This document shows positions 35,003 through 44,521 of a stretch of DNA of 64,000 bases, in pieces. This stretch comes from Bradyrhizobium sp. CSA112. GTDB lineage: Bacteria; Pseudomonadota; Alphaproteobacteria; Rhizobiales; Xanthobacteraceae. How positions within the stretch are numbered: position 1 is the first letter of the stretch; every line of letters starts with the position of its first letter. Position numbers and translations under genes: made by a program. The DNA lies in contig NZ_JAACFS010000009.1 of the NCBI RefSeq assembly GCF_029051645.1, positions 124,001 to 188,000 of the forward strand. The letters are read 5' to 3'. The notes beneath the pieces are model-generated. The model was not told the DNA's origin, did not search any database, and was given only the letters and a program-made list of their open reading frames with translations.

Positions 35003-35997
35003 GTCCGCCCTTTGTAGATGTCAGAAATTTACGCCGCGTGTTCGACGTCTCGAAGCCATGGCTCAACCGCGTCCTCGAAGGCGGCCATCTCGAATTCCTC
35101 AAAGCCGTCGACGGCGTGACCTTCGATATCAAGAAGGGCGAAACATTCGCGCTCGTCGGCGAGTCCGGCTCGGGCAAGACCACCGTGGCGCGGATGGTGG
35201 TAGGGTTGCTGCCGCCGAGTTCGGGCGAAGTGATCATCGACGGCGTGTCGATGACGAGTGCCAGACAGGCACAGGCGCGGCAGCGGCTGCGGCGCCGCAT
35301 CCAGATGATCTTCCAGGATCCCTATGCGAGCCTCAATCCCCGCTTCCGGGTCGATGCCATCGTCTCCGAACCGATCCGCGCCTTCGATCTGATCCAGGGC
35401 GAGCGCGACATCCGCATGCGCGTCGGCGAATTGTTGAACCTCGTCGGGCTGCATCCCGATGACGGATTGAAGTATCCGCACGAATTTTCCGGCGGGCAGC
35501 GCCAGCGCATCGCGATCGCGCGCGCGCTGGCGTCCGAGGCCGAATTCATCGTCTGCGACGAGCCGACCTCGGCGCTCGATGTCTCCGTGCAGGCGCAGAT
35601 CCTCAATCTGATGCGCGACCTGCAGGACAAGTTCGGCCTGACCTACCTCCTGATCAGCCACAACCTCGCCGTGGTCCGCCATATGGCGACCCGCATCGGC
35701 GTGATGTATCTCGGCCGCATCGTCGAGATTGCCGAAGGCCGCGAGCTGTTCGCCAATCCCCGAATGCCCTACACCAAGATGCTCTTGGGCGCGGTTCCTG
35801 ATCTCGCGATGTCCGGCCGCCAGCGGATTCCGGTCAAGGGCGAAATCCCCAATCCGATCCATCCGCCGCCCGGCTGCGCCTTCAATCCGCGCTGCCCGTT
35901 GGCCTTCGATCTCTGCCGCCGGCAGGCGCCGGCGCTGATCGACGGCGTCGCCTGCCATGCCGTCAACCATCCGGTTGAAGCCGCCGCTGCGATATGA
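34999..35997 (+). CDS. Peptide ABC transporter ATP-binding protein, DppF-like, system 1
   Basis: A 332-residue ATPase. Walker A GESGSGKTT, signature [10 protein letters not shown], Walker B FIVCDEPTSALD, and the tail GCAFNPRCPLAFDLC are all present. It pairs with the DppD-like protein as the ATPase heterodimer of this importer and overlaps it by four bases. A gap of about 100 bases precedes the GGT-like gene. Confidence 0.93.
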   Translation: MSPPFVDVRNLRRVFDVSKPWLNRVLEGGHLEFLKAVDGVTFDIKKGETFALVGESGSGKTTVARMVVGLLPPSSGEVIIDGVSMTSARQAQARQRLRRRIQMIFQDPYASLNPRFRVDAIVSEPIRAFDLIQGERDIRMRVGELLNLVGLHPDDGLKYPHEFSGGQRQRIAIARALASEAEFIVCDEPTSALDVSVQAQILNLMRDLQDKFGLTYLLISHNLAVVRHMATRIGVMYLGRIVEIAEGRELFANPRMPYTKMLLGAVPDLAMSGRQRIPVKGEIPNPIHPPPGCAFNPRCPLAFDLCRRQAPALIDGVACHAVNHPVEAAAAI

Positions 35998-36100
35998 TCA
36001 CAGGGATGGGAGCAATGCGTGGCATGCCACCGGTTGGCATCCAGCTTCGCCTGTGGTCAAGTGCACCGGCATCGCGATACCAGCACGGCATTGGATTCCC

Positions 36101-37906
36101 ATGAGCAACATCAACCCCGATCCCTTCACCACAAGACCGGAAATCGAAGGCACCTTTGGCGTGGTCACCTCCACCCACTGGATCGCCACCGCGGTCGGTA
36201 TGAGCATTCTGGAAAAAGGCGGCAACGCGTTCGATGCCGGTGTTGCTACCGCTTTCACGCTGCAGGTGGTTGAGCCGCATCTGAACGGTCCCGGCGGCGA
36301 CGTGCCGATCATTGTGCACGACACCAAGCGCGGCCGTACCGAAGTGATCTGCGGCCAGGGTCCGGCGCCTGCGAAGGCCACCATCGCGCATTACAAGAGC
36401 GAAGGCCTGGAAATGGTGCCGGGCACCGGCCTTCTCGCCGCCTGCGTGCCCGGCACGTTCGAATCCTGGATGCTGCTGCTGCGTGACTACGGCACGATGC
36501 GGCTGCGCGAGGTGCTGGAGCCCGCAATCGCCTACGCCCGCGACGGCTATCCGCTGGTCGAGCGCGCTTCCGCAACCATCCAGGTCGTCGAGCAGTTGTT
36601 CAGGAAGCACTGGACCACCTCGGCGGCGGTGTACCTGCCGAGCAACGAAGTGCCGAGGCCCGGCACGCTGTTCACCAACAAGCAGCTCTCGGAAACCTAC
36701 GCCCGCATCCTCAAAGAGGCCGAAAGCGCCGGCTCCGATCGCGTCGCGCAGATCGAACGCGCGCGAAAGTCCTGGTCGCAGGGTTTTGTGGCGGAAGCGA
36801 TCGACAGGTTCTGCCGCACGCAGGACGTGATGGACGTCTCCGGCTCGCCGCATCGCGGCGTGCTAAGCGCCGACGACATGGCGCGCTGGCAGCCGACCGT
36901 CGAGGCGCCGCTCACCTACGACTATGGCCGCTACACCGTCTGCAAGCCCGGCGTCTGGAGCCAAGGCCCCGTGATGCTGCAGCAGCTCGCGCTGTTGAAG
37001 GGCTTTGAGCTCGACGGGCTCGATCCCGCCGGCCCCGACTTCATCCATCTGCAGATCGAATGCGCAAAGCTCGCCTTCGCCGACCGCGAAAAATTCTACG
37101 GCGATCCAAAGTTCACGGACATCCCGATCACGACCTTGCTGTCGGACGCCTACAATGACGAACGCCGCAAGCTGATCTCGAAAGACAAGGCCTCGCTCGA
37201 CTTCCTCCCCGGCTCGGTCGAAGGTTTCGGCTCGGTGGTGAAGCTGCGCCGCGCCGAAGGTCACCGCGAGGCGGTTGGCGCCATGGGCGCGGGCGAGCCG
37301 ACGGTCGGCCGTTTCGGCGAGGTGCGTGGCGATACCGTTCATTTCGATATTATCGACCAGGCCGGCAACATGGTCTCGGCGACCCCATCCGGCGGTTGGC
37401 TGCAATCTTCACCCGTCATTCCCGAACTCGGCTTCTGCCTCGGCAGCCGCGCGCAGATGTTCTGGCTGGAAGAAGACCACCCGGCGGCGCTGGCGCCGGG
37501 CAAGCGCCCGCGCACCACGCTCTCGCCGACCATGGCGCTACGCGATGGCGAGCCGTACATGGCCTGGGGCTCGCCCGGCGGCGACCAGCAGGATCAATGG
37601 ACCACGCAATTCTTTCTCCGGCACGTCCATGCAAAACTGAACCTGCAGGAATCGATCGACGCGCCGGCCTGGCACTCCGAACATTTCCCGATTTCGTTCT
37701 GGCCGCGCACCGCGCGTCCCGGCGTGCTCGTGCTCGAAAGCCGCGTGCCGAAGGCGACGATCGACACGCTGAAGGGCCGCGGCCATGTCGTCGAAATCGG
37801 TCCCGAATGGTCGGAAGGCCGCCTCACCGCAGCCTCCAGGGTCGGCCGCCGCCGCCGCGCCGCCGCCAATCCCAGGGGCATGCAAGGCTACGCGGCAGGC
37901 CGGTAA
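36101..37906 (+). CDS. Gamma-glutamyltransferase family protein
   Basis: A 601-residue Ntn-hydrolase of the gamma-glutamyltransferase (GGT) family. EKGGNAFDAGVATAFTLQV matches the large-subunit start, and the small subunit begins at Thr412 (GDTVHFDIIDQAG), the expected nucleophile and autocleavage site. PSGGWLQSSPVIP follows where GGTs have their second substrate loop. GGT cleaves gamma-glutamyl bonds in glutathione and similar peptides. There is no clear signal peptide in the chosen form, so it may act in the cytoplasm on imported peptides. Start at 36101 (MSNINPDPFTT); the upstream frame of 48 codons does not resemble the family. It lies between the two peptide ABC systems. Confidence 0.88.
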   Translation: MSNINPDPFTTRPEIEGTFGVVTSTHWIATAVGMSILEKGGNAFDAGVATAFTLQVVEPHLNGPGGDVPIIVHDTKRGRTEVICGQGPAPAKATIAHYKSEGLEMVPGTGLLAACVPGTFESWMLLLRDYGTMRLREVLEPAIAYARDGYPLVERASATIQVVEQLFRKHWTTSAAVYLPSNEVPRPGTLFTNKQLSETYARILKEAESAGSDRVAQIERARKSWSQGFVAEAIDRFCRTQDVMDVSGSPHRGVLSADDMARWQPTVEAPLTYDYGRYTVCKPGVWSQGPVMLQQLALLKGFELDGLDPAGPDFIHLQIECAKLAFADREKFYGDPKFTDIPITTLLSDAYNDERRKLISKDKASLDFLPGSVEGFGSVVKLRRAEGHREAVGAMGAGEPTVGRFGEVRGDTVHFDIIDQAGNMVSATPSGGWLQSSPVIPELGFCLGSRAQMFWLEEDHPAALAPGKRPRTTLSPTMALRDGEPYMAWGSPGGDQQDQWTTQFFLRHVHAKLNLQESIDAPAWHSEHFPISFWPRTARPGVLVLESRVPKATIDTLKGRGHVVEIGPEWSEGRLTAASRVGRRRRAAANPRGMQGYAAGR

Positions 37907-37925
37907 TTCACAGGAACGAGACAAG

Positions 37926-38636
37926 ATGACCTGGTCGATCATCGCCCGTGATCCCTCAACCGGCCAACTCGGCATCGCGGTTGCGACCAGGTTTTTTGCG
38001 GTCGGCGCGCGGGTGCCGCATATCGCACCCGGCATTGGCGGCATCGCGACGCAGGCGCTGGTCAATCCCTATTACGGCATCGACGGCGTGAGGCTGCTGC
38101 GCGAAGGGCGCAACCCGCGCGAGGTGGTGGACGCGCTGATTGCCGCCGACGACGGCCGCGAGAGCCGGCAACTGCATGTCATGGATATCAAGGGGCGGAT
38201 CGCTGCGCATACCGGAGCCGAATGCATCGACTGGTGCGGGCATATCCAGGGCGACGGCTTTTCCCTCGCCGGCAACATGCTGGCTGGCGCCGCCGTGCTC
38301 GACGACACCGCACAGGCTTATCTCGGCAACGCCAAACTGCCCTTCGCGCAACGGCTGATCGCGGCGATGAAAGCCGGCGAGGCCGCCGGCGGCGACAAGC
38401 GCGGCAAGCAATCCGCGGCGCTGTTGATCCATGGCGAGGAGGAATGGTCCGATCTCGACCTGCGCGTCGACGACCACGCCGATCCGCTCACTGAGCTCGA
38501 GCGGCTGGAACAGGTGAGCCGCGAGCGCTGGGTGCATTTTCGTCCCTTCCTGCCGACGCGCAAGAACCCGGCCGGGATCACCGACCGCGCCGTCATCGAT
38601 GCCAGCGTTCAAGCGGCGACGGCGGGCAAGGCATGA
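37926..38636 (+). CDS. DUF1028 domain-containing protein
   Basis: A 236-residue protein beginning MTWSIIARDPSTGQLGIAVA and running through FFAVGARVPHIAPGIGGIAT, the hallmark of DUF1028 (Ntn-hydrolase-like fold). GFSLAGNMLAG and the ALLIHGEEEWSDLDLRVDDH stretch match the family. Its biochemical role is unproven. It starts 19 bases after the GGT-like gene and overlaps the next ATPase gene by four bases, so it is built into this transporter operon and may process the imported substrate. The longer upstream frame overlaps the GGT-like gene and is a shadow. Confidence 0.87.
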   Translation: MTWSIIARDPSTGQLGIAVATRFFAVGARVPHIAPGIGGIATQALVNPYYGIDGVRLLREGRNPREVVDALIAADDGRESRQLHVMDIKGRIAAHTGAECIDWCGHIQGDGFSLAGNMLAGAAVLDDTAQAYLGNAKLPFAQRLIAAMKAGEAAGGDKRGKQSAALLIHGEEEWSDLDLRVDDHADPLTELERLEQVSRERWVHFRPFLPTRKNPAGITDRAVIDASVQAATAGKA

Positions 38637-39622
38637 GCGCGAGCCCGCTGATCGAAATCGAGGGCCTGCGCGTCGTATTCCACGGCGATGACGGCCGCAC
38701 CACGCACGCGGTGGACAGCGTCGACCTCAGCGTGGCCAATGGCGCGACGCTGGGCCTCGTCGGAGAATCCGGCTGCGGCAAGAGCGTGACTTCGCTCGCC
38801 ATCATGGGACTTTTGTCGAAACATTCAGCCGAAGTCTCCGGCTCGATCCGCTTCGACGGCTTCGATCTGCTCGACGTCCCCGACGACACGCTGCGCGACC
38901 TCCGCGGCAACCGGCTCGCGATGATCTTTCAGGAGCCGATGACCTCGCTCAATCCGAGCTTTACCATCGGCGACCAGATCACCGAGACAATCCTGCGCCA
39001 TCGCGGCGGCTCGCGCCGACAGGCGCGCGAGCGCGCCATCGAGCTATTGCGCCGCGTCCACATTCCCTCGCCCGACAAGCGGATCGACGAATATCCGCAT
39101 AAGCTTTCCGGCGGCATGCGCCAGCGTGTGATGATCGCGATGGCGCTGGCCTGCGACCCGCGCCTGCTGATCGCGGACGAACCGACCACCGCGCTCGACG
39201 TCACCCTGCAGGCGCAGATCCTCGATTTGATGCGCGAGCTGAAAGCCGCAAGCGGCGCTGCGATCATCCTGATCACCCATGATCTCGGCGTGGTCGCTGA
39301 GGTCTGCGACGAGGTCGCGGTCATGTATGCCGGCGAGATCGTCGAGCGCGCGCCGGTCGACGAGCTCTTTGCCAACCCGCAACATCCCTACACCGTCGGC
39401 CTGCTCGGCTCGATTCCACGGCTCGGCCGCCGCACCGCACATCTCGCGACGATCGAGGGCATGGTGCCGAACATGGCGAACCCGCCTTCCGGCTGCCGCT
39501 TTGCCGCCCGCTGCCCCTTTGTCATCGAGATCTGCACCGCTGCACCGCCGCCGCTGGCGATGGTGAGCCACGGTCACGCCTCGCGCTGCATCCGGGCACC
39601 GCTGGAGCGACTGGTGTCATGA
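38633..39622 (+). CDS. Peptide ABC transporter ATP-binding protein, DppD-like, system 2
   Basis: A 329-residue ATPase. Walker A GESGCGKS, signature LSGGMRQRV, Walker [13 protein letters not shown] and the Cys-rich tail [15 protein letters not shown] are present. It overlaps DUF1028 by four bases (ATGA). Repeat family E separates it from its DppF-like partner. Confidence 0.92.
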   Translation: MSASPLIEIEGLRVVFHGDDGRTTHAVDSVDLSVANGATLGLVGESGCGKSVTSLAIMGLLSKHSAEVSGSIRFDGFDLLDVPDDTLRDLRGNRLAMIFQEPMTSLNPSFTIGDQITETILRHRGGSRRQARERAIELLRRVHIPSPDKRIDEYPHKLSGGMRQRVMIAMALACDPRLLIADEPTTALDVTLQAQILDLMRELKAASGAAIILITHDLGVVAEVCDEVAVMYAGEIVERAPVDELFANPQHPYTVGLLGSIPRLGRRTAHLATIEGMVPNMANPPSGCRFAARCPFVIEICTAAPPPLAMVSHGHASRCIRAPLERLVS

Positions 39623-39641
39623 CGACCTCATTCTCAGCTTT

Positions 39642-39775
39642 CGTGCCCCGGGCGCGGTGCAGCGCAAGCGAAGCGCGACGGTGCACTGCTGAACCGGGGC
39701 CCATTTTCAGTGTCTCCTCCTGCAGGTCCCGGTTCTGCAGCGCAACGCTGCGCGCTGCGCTGCGCCCGGGACACG
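39642..39775. repeat. Intergenic palindromic repeat, family E, copy 1
   Basis: cgtgccccgggcgcggtgca and the far-end tgcgcccgggacacg form outer arms, with aaccggggccc and ggtcccggtt as inner arms. It lies between two ATPase genes of one operon. Copy 2 is at 42449-42569. Confidence 0.86.
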
Positions 39776-39788
39776 AGGAGCGTCAGCA

Positions 39789-40895
39789 ATGACCGCCCTT
39801 CTCGAAGTCGAAGGCCTCGTGAAGCATTTCGTCGCCGCGCGTTCGGTGTTCGGCCGGCCCACCGCGTACGTGAAAGCTGTCGACGGCGTCAGCTTTACCG
39901 TCGAGGCCGGCAAGACGCTGGCGCTGGTTGGCGAATCCGGCTGCGGCAAATCCACCGTGAGCCGGCTGGTGCTGCGGCTGATCGAGCCGGATGCGGGAAC
40001 CGTTCGCTTCGAAGGCCGGGACCTCGGCGCGCTCGGCGCCAACGCGTTGCGCGCCTTCCGCCGCGATGCGCAGATCATTTTTCAGGATCCCTATGCGTCG
40101 CTCAACCCGCGCATGACTGTCAGCCAGATTCTGACCGAGCCGTTGGCGCTGCACGATCTGGTGCCGGCTCCGCGCCGGCGCGAGCGGGTCGAGGAGCTGC
40201 TGCGGCTGGTCGGGCTCGAGCCGCGCTTTGCCCGCCGCTATCCGCACGAGTTTTCTGGCGGCCAGCGCCAGCGCATTGCGATTGCGCGGGCGCTGGCGGT
40301 CGAGCCGAAGCTGATCATCTGCGACGAGCCGGTATCCGCGCTCGACGTCTCGATCCGTTCGCAGATCCTCAATTTGTTGCGCGACCTGCAGAACCGGCTC
40401 GGTCTCGCTTATATCTTCGTCTCACACGATCTTGCGGTCGTGAAGCATATCGCTGACCGCGTCGCCGTGATGAATCTCGGCGGCATTGTCGAGACCGCGG
40501 ACGCCGAGGCGCTGTTCGCCGCCCCGCGGCACCCCTATAGCCGCGCATTGTTGTCGGCCATTCCCGTGCCCAAGCCCCAGGCGAAGCGCAGCCGCATCGT
40601 GCTGGAGGGCGAGTTGCCGAGCGCGCTCGATCCGCCCTCCGGCTGCCGCTTCCATACCCGCTGCCCTTACGTCATCGAGCGCTGCCGCGTCGAGGTTCCG
40701 CCGCTGCTCTCCGACGGCACAGGACATGCCACGGCGTGCCACCGCACGACTGAGCTGCCGGCAGCCGAGGCCATCATTCCTGCCGATGGCGATTTTTCGC
40801 CGGTGCTGGAAAAATTGGTCGCCGCCTTTAGCGGTGGCACGGAAGGCGCAAGCCGCGCCGGGGTTGATATGTCAGAGTCACGGCCAATGGCGTAA
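39789..40895 (+). CDS. Peptide ABC transporter ATP-binding protein, DppF-like, system 2
   Basis: A 368-residue ATPase with Walker [10 protein letters not shown], signature [10 protein letters not shown], Walker [13 protein letters not shown] and the tail [16 protein letters not shown] 40-residue extension beyond the usual tail is alanine- and proline-rich. It forms the ATPase pair with the system 2 DppD-like protein. Confidence 0.92.
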   Translation: MTALLEVEGLVKHFVAARSVFGRPTAYVKAVDGVSFTVEAGKTLALVGESGCGKSTVSRLVLRLIEPDAGTVRFEGRDLGALGANALRAFRRDAQIIFQDPYASLNPRMTVSQILTEPLALHDLVPAPRRRERVEELLRLVGLEPRFARRYPHEFSGGQRQRIAIARALAVEPKLIICDEPVSALDVSIRSQILNLLRDLQNRLGLAYIFVSHDLAVVKHIADRVAVMNLGGIVETADAEALFAAPRHPYSRALLSAIPVPKPQAKRSRIVLEGELPSALDPPSGCRFHTRCPYVIERCRVEVPPLLSDGTGHATACHRTTELPAAEAIIPADGDFSPVLEKLVAAFSGGTEGASRAGVDMSESRPMA

Positions 40896-40918
40896 TCGTG
40901 AATAAGGGGATGGCAGCA

Positions 40919-42430
40919 ATGAAAATTTTTCGTTTGGCAGTTACCGCGGCGGCGCTGCTGCTGTCGCTTCCGGCAACCGTTCAGGCCCAGACGACGCTTC
41001 GGATCGGGCTCGCCGAGGATCCTGATATTCTCGACCCGACCATGGCACGCACCTATGTCGGCCGCATCGTGTTCGCCTCGTTCTGCGACAAGCTTTTCGA
41101 CATCGACGAAAAGCTCAACATCGTGCCGCAGCTCGCGCTGAGCCACGAGACGTCGGCCGACGGCAAGGAAGTCACCATCAAGCTCCGGCCCGGCGTCAAG
41201 TTTCACGACGGCGAGGCCTTCAACGCGGAGGCTGCAAAGTTTTCGCTGGAGCGCCATCTGACATTTCCGGGCTCGTTCCGAAAGCCGGAACTGGCGGCGG
41301 TCGATCACATAGATGTCGTCGATCCCCTCACCATCAAACTGGCGCTGAAGGCCCCCTACTCGCCGCTGGTCGCGCAGCTCACCGATCGCGCGGGGATGAT
41401 GGTGTCGCCCAAGGCGGCAAAAGAGGCCGGCGACAAGTTCGGACTGCGCCCGGTCTGCGCTGGTCCTTACAAGTTCGTCGAACGCGTGCAGCAGGACCGC
41501 ATGGTGTTCGAGAAATTCGCCGACTACTGGAACAAGGACAATATCCATATCGACCGTATCGTCTATCTGCCGCTGGTGGACGCGACCGTCCGCCTTGCCA
41601 ACCTGAAATCCGGCGGCCTTGACCTGATCGAACGGGTGCTCGCGACAGATCTCAAGGAGGTGCAGTCGGACTCGAAGCTCAAACTGTCCAGCGCGATCGA
41701 GCTCGGCTATCAGGGTGTGACGTTGAACGTCGGCAAGGACAAGGCCAAGGGGCCGCTCAGCCAGTCCGCCAAGGTGCGACAGGCACTCGAGCTCTCGCTC
41801 GACCGCGACGCCATCAGCCAGGTGGTGTCCAATGGAGAGTTCAAACCCGGCAACCAATGGATCAACCCCGACCATCCCTATTACCAGAAGGCCTTTCCGA
41901 TACCGAAACGCGACGTAACCAAAGCCAAGGCGCTGCTGAAGGAAGCGGGCATCACGACGCCGATCAGCGTCGACTTCATGGTGTCAAAGGGAGCAGAAAC
42001 CGAAGCAGCCGCTCAAGTGATTCAGTCGATGGCGGCGGAGACGGGTTTCGACATGAAGCTCCGGGTCACCGAGTTCGCGACGTCATTGAAGCAGGCCGAG
42101 GCCGGAGAATATCAGGCCTATCTGCTGGCCTGGAGCGGGCGGATCGATCCGGACGGCAATTCCTACGTCTTCCAGAAGACCGACGCACCGCAGAACTACA
42201 GCGGCTGGTCCAACAAGGAGGCCGACAAGGCGCTCGATGACGGCCGCCTCGTCACCGATCAGGCGCAGCGCAAGGCGATCTATGAAAAACTTGCGAAGAT
42301 CGTGCTCGAGGAGAAGCCGCTGCTCTACATCTATCACCGCCGTATCCTGATCGCGCATACCACCAAGCTCGAGGGCTACAAACAGATGCCGGACGGGCTG
42401 GTGCGGGTGCTTGGGCTGAAGCTGAAGTGA
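40919..42430 (+). CDS. Peptide ABC transporter substrate-binding protein (SBP_bac_5), system 2
   Basis: A 503-residue periplasmic protein. The signal peptide MKIFRLAVTAAALLLSLPAT ends near VQAQ (residue 24). LAEDPDILDPTMARTY and KFHDGEAFNAEAAKFSLER are typical family motifs. The start ATG 40919 has AAGGGGA 8 bases upstream; two in-frame starts further up (40898 GTG, 40910 ATG) would break the signal peptide. It is diverged from the system 1 binding protein, so the two importers probably bind different ligands. Confidence 0.9.
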   Translation: MKIFRLAVTAAALLLSLPATVQAQTTLRIGLAEDPDILDPTMARTYVGRIVFASFCDKLFDIDEKLNIVPQLALSHETSADGKEVTIKLRPGVKFHDGEAFNAEAAKFSLERHLTFPGSFRKPELAAVDHIDVVDPLTIKLALKAPYSPLVAQLTDRAGMMVSPKAAKEAGDKFGLRPVCAGPYKFVERVQQDRMVFEKFADYWNKDNIHIDRIVYLPLVDATVRLANLKSGGLDLIERVLATDLKEVQSDSKLKLSSAIELGYQGVTLNVGKDKAKGPLSQSAKVRQALELSLDRDAISQVVSNGEFKPGNQWINPDHPYYQKAFPIPKRDVTKAKALLKEAGITTPISVDFMVSKGAETEAAAQVIQSMAAETGFDMKLRVTEFATSLKQAEAGEYQAYLLAWSGRIDPDGNSYVFQKTDAPQNYSGWSNKEADKALDDGRLVTDQAQRKAIYEKLAKIVLEEKPLLYIYHRRILIAHTTKLEGYKQMPDGLVRVLGLKLK

Positions 42431-42448
42431 GCAGCGTTCTCTCGCTCT

Positions 42449-42569
42449 CGTGTCCCGGATGCATTGCAGCGCGCAAGCGGTGCAATGCTAAGCCGGGACC
42501 TATTTCCTGTGGGACATGGGTCCCGGTTCTGCGGCGCAACGCTTCGCATTGCACCGCGCCCGGGACACG
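42449..42569. repeat. Intergenic palindromic repeat, family E, copy 2
   Basis: Outer arms cgtgtcccgg and ccgggacacg, inner arms agccgggacc and ggtcccggtt. It lies between the system 2 binding-protein and first permease genes and could act as an mRNA-stabilising stem, raising binding protein over permease. Confidence 0.86.
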
Positions 42570-42578
42570 GATAGCGCT

Positions 42579-43520
42579 ATGCTGAACTTCCTCGTGCGGC
42601 GCATCGTGCAGCTCATTCCGACGCTGTTCTTCGTGTCGGTGCTGATCTTCTCGCTGCAGCAACTGCTGCCGGGCGATCCGGCGCTGGTAATGGCGGGCGA
42701 GGAACGCGACCCTGACGTCATCGCGCAGATCCGCCAGCAGTACCGGCTCGATCAGCCGGTGCCGGTGCAATATGTCTACTGGGTCAAGGGCGTGCTATCG
42801 GGCGATTTCGGCGAGTCGCTGCGCAACAAGGTGCCGGTGCGTGAGCTGATCGCGCAGAAACTTCCCGTGACGATGCAACTGGCATCGATGGCGATCATCA
42901 TCGCTTTCCTGATCGGCATTCCCGCCGGCATCGTCTCGGCGGTAAAGAAGGGCACGGCCTGGGACTATGGCGCCAATTTCTTTGCGCTGTGGGGCATCTC
43001 GACGCCGAATTTCTGGCTCGGCATCATGCTGATCTTCCTGTTCTCGATCGAGCTCGGCTGGCTGCCGGCATCGGGCTATGTGCCGCCGACCGAGAATTTT
43101 CGCGCCAGCGTTGCCTCGACCATCATGCCCGCTTTCGTGCTGGGCAATGCGATTGCAGCGATCCTGATGCGGCACACCCGCAGCGCCATGCTGCAGGTGC
43201 TGGAAAGCGACTACGTCCGCACCGCCCGCGCCAAGGGCCTTTCCGAGCGTTCCGTCATTCTCAAGCACGCCATGCGCAACGCACTGACGCCCATCATCAC
43301 CCTCGGCGCGCTTGAGCTGGGTACGCTACTGTCGGGCGCGGTGCTGACCGAGCAGATTTTCTCGATTCCGGGTTTCGGCAAGCTGATCGTCGATGCGGTG
43401 TTCAACCGCGACTATGCGGTCGTGCAAGGCGTCGTGCTGACGACGGCGACGATCTACATCACGCTCAACCTCATTGCAGACATCGCCTATGTCCTCGTCA
43501 ACCCGCGGCTGAGGACGTAG
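42579..43520 (+). CDS. Peptide ABC transporter permease, DppB-like, system 2
   Basis: A 313-residue inner-membrane permease starting MLNFLVRRIVQLIPTLFFVS. The periplasmic PVPVQYVYWVKGVLSGDFGE and the coupling loop SDYVRTARAKGLSERSVILK identify the family. The upstream frame to 42516 lies inside repeat E and is not used. The next gene starts 3 bases after its stop. Confidence 0.92.
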   Translation: MLNFLVRRIVQLIPTLFFVSVLIFSLQQLLPGDPALVMAGEERDPDVIAQIRQQYRLDQPVPVQYVYWVKGVLSGDFGESLRNKVPVRELIAQKLPVTMQLASMAIIIAFLIGIPAGIVSAVKKGTAWDYGANFFALWGISTPNFWLGIMLIFLFSIELGWLPASGYVPPTENFRASVASTIMPAFVLGNAIAAILMRHTRSAMLQVLESDYVRTARAKGLSERSVILKHAMRNALTPIITLGALELGTLLSGAVLTEQIFSIPGFGKLIVDAVFNRDYAVVQGVVLTTATIYITLNLIADIAYVLVNPRLRT

Positions 43521-43523
43521 GCC

Positions 43524-44411
43524 ATGACCAATACCACGCTCAGTGCGATACCGATTGCGATCTCCGACGAACTCGAGAGCCCCGCACGGCGCGCGCTGCG
43601 GCGGCTGTTCAAACGCAAGGGCGCGGTGGCGGGCCTTGCCGTGATCGCAACCTTCGTGCTGCTCGCGTTGTTTGCGCCGCTGATCTCGCCTTATGAGCCG
43701 ATCGCGACGAGTTGGTCGCTGGTGCGCAAGCCGCCTTCCACACTGCACTGGTTCGGCACCGACGAGCTCGGCCGCGACATTCTTGCGCGCGTGATCTACG
43801 GCGCCAGGGCGTCGCTGCTGGCCGGCGCGATCTCGGTCGGGATCGCGCTTTCGATCGGCGTGCCGCTCGGCCTGTTGTCGGGCTATCGTGGCGGCTTCAT
43901 CGATGCCCTGATCAGCCGCATCACGGACGCAATGCTGGCCTGCCCGTTCCTGATCCTCGCGATTGCACTGGCCGCATTCTTAGGCCCCAGCCTCGGCAAC
44001 GCCATGATCGCGATCGGCATATCGGCAACGCCGATCTTCGTGCGGCTGACCCGCGGCCAGGTGATGAGCGTCAAGGTCGAGGATTACGTCGAGGCCGCGC
44101 GCGCCATGGGCAATCCGCGCTGGCGTATCGCGTTGTTTCACATCCTGCCCAACATCATGCCGGCGCTATTGGTGCAGGCGACGCTGTCGATCGCTGCCGC
44201 GATCATCGCGGAAGCCGCGCTGTCCTTTCTCGGCCTTGGCCAGCAGCCCCCGGCCCCATCCTGGGGAAGCATGCTCAACGTCGCGCAACGCTTCCTCACC
44301 AATGCGCCGTGGATGGCGATCTGGCCGGGACTGGCGATCTTCCTCGTCGTGCTGTCGTTCAATCTGGTCGGCGACGGCCTGCGCGACGCGCTGGACCCGA
44401 GGGAGCGGTGA
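43524..44411 (+). CDS. Peptide ABC transporter permease, DppC-like, system 2
   Basis: A 295-residue permease. The N-terminus is cytoplasmic with a basic run (RRALRRLFKRKGA) before the first helix. HWFGTDELGRDILARVIYGA is the DppC loop, and VEDYVEAARAMGNPRWRIAL is the coupling loop. It completes system 2; repeat family A follows. Confidence 0.92.
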   Translation: MTNTTLSAIPIAISDELESPARRALRRLFKRKGAVAGLAVIATFVLLALFAPLISPYEPIATSWSLVRKPPSTLHWFGTDELGRDILARVIYGARASLLAGAISVGIALSIGVPLGLLSGYRGGFIDALISRITDAMLACPFLILAIALAAFLGPSLGNAMIAIGISATPIFVRLTRGQVMSVKVEDYVEAARAMGNPRWRIALFHILPNIMPALLVQATLSIAAAIIAEAALSFLGLGQQPPAPSWGSMLNVAQRFLTNAPWMAIWPGLAIFLVVLSFNLVGDGLRDALDPRER

Positions 44412-44420
44412 GTATAAGTC

Positions 44421-44519
44421 CCTCATGGTGAGGAGGCGCATAGCGCCGTCTCGAACCATGAGGCCCACTGTGGCCTCATCCTTCGAGACGCGGCGCAAGC
44501 GCCGCTCCTCAGGATGAGG
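44421..44519. repeat. Intergenic palindromic repeat, family A, copy 5
   Basis: cctcatggtgaggaggcg to tctcgaaccatgagg, then cctcatccttcgagacg to cctcaggatgagg. It separates the convergent system 2 permease and RidA/CnbZ-like genes, so it may serve as a two-way terminator. Confidence 0.86.
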
Positions 44520-44521
44520 GG

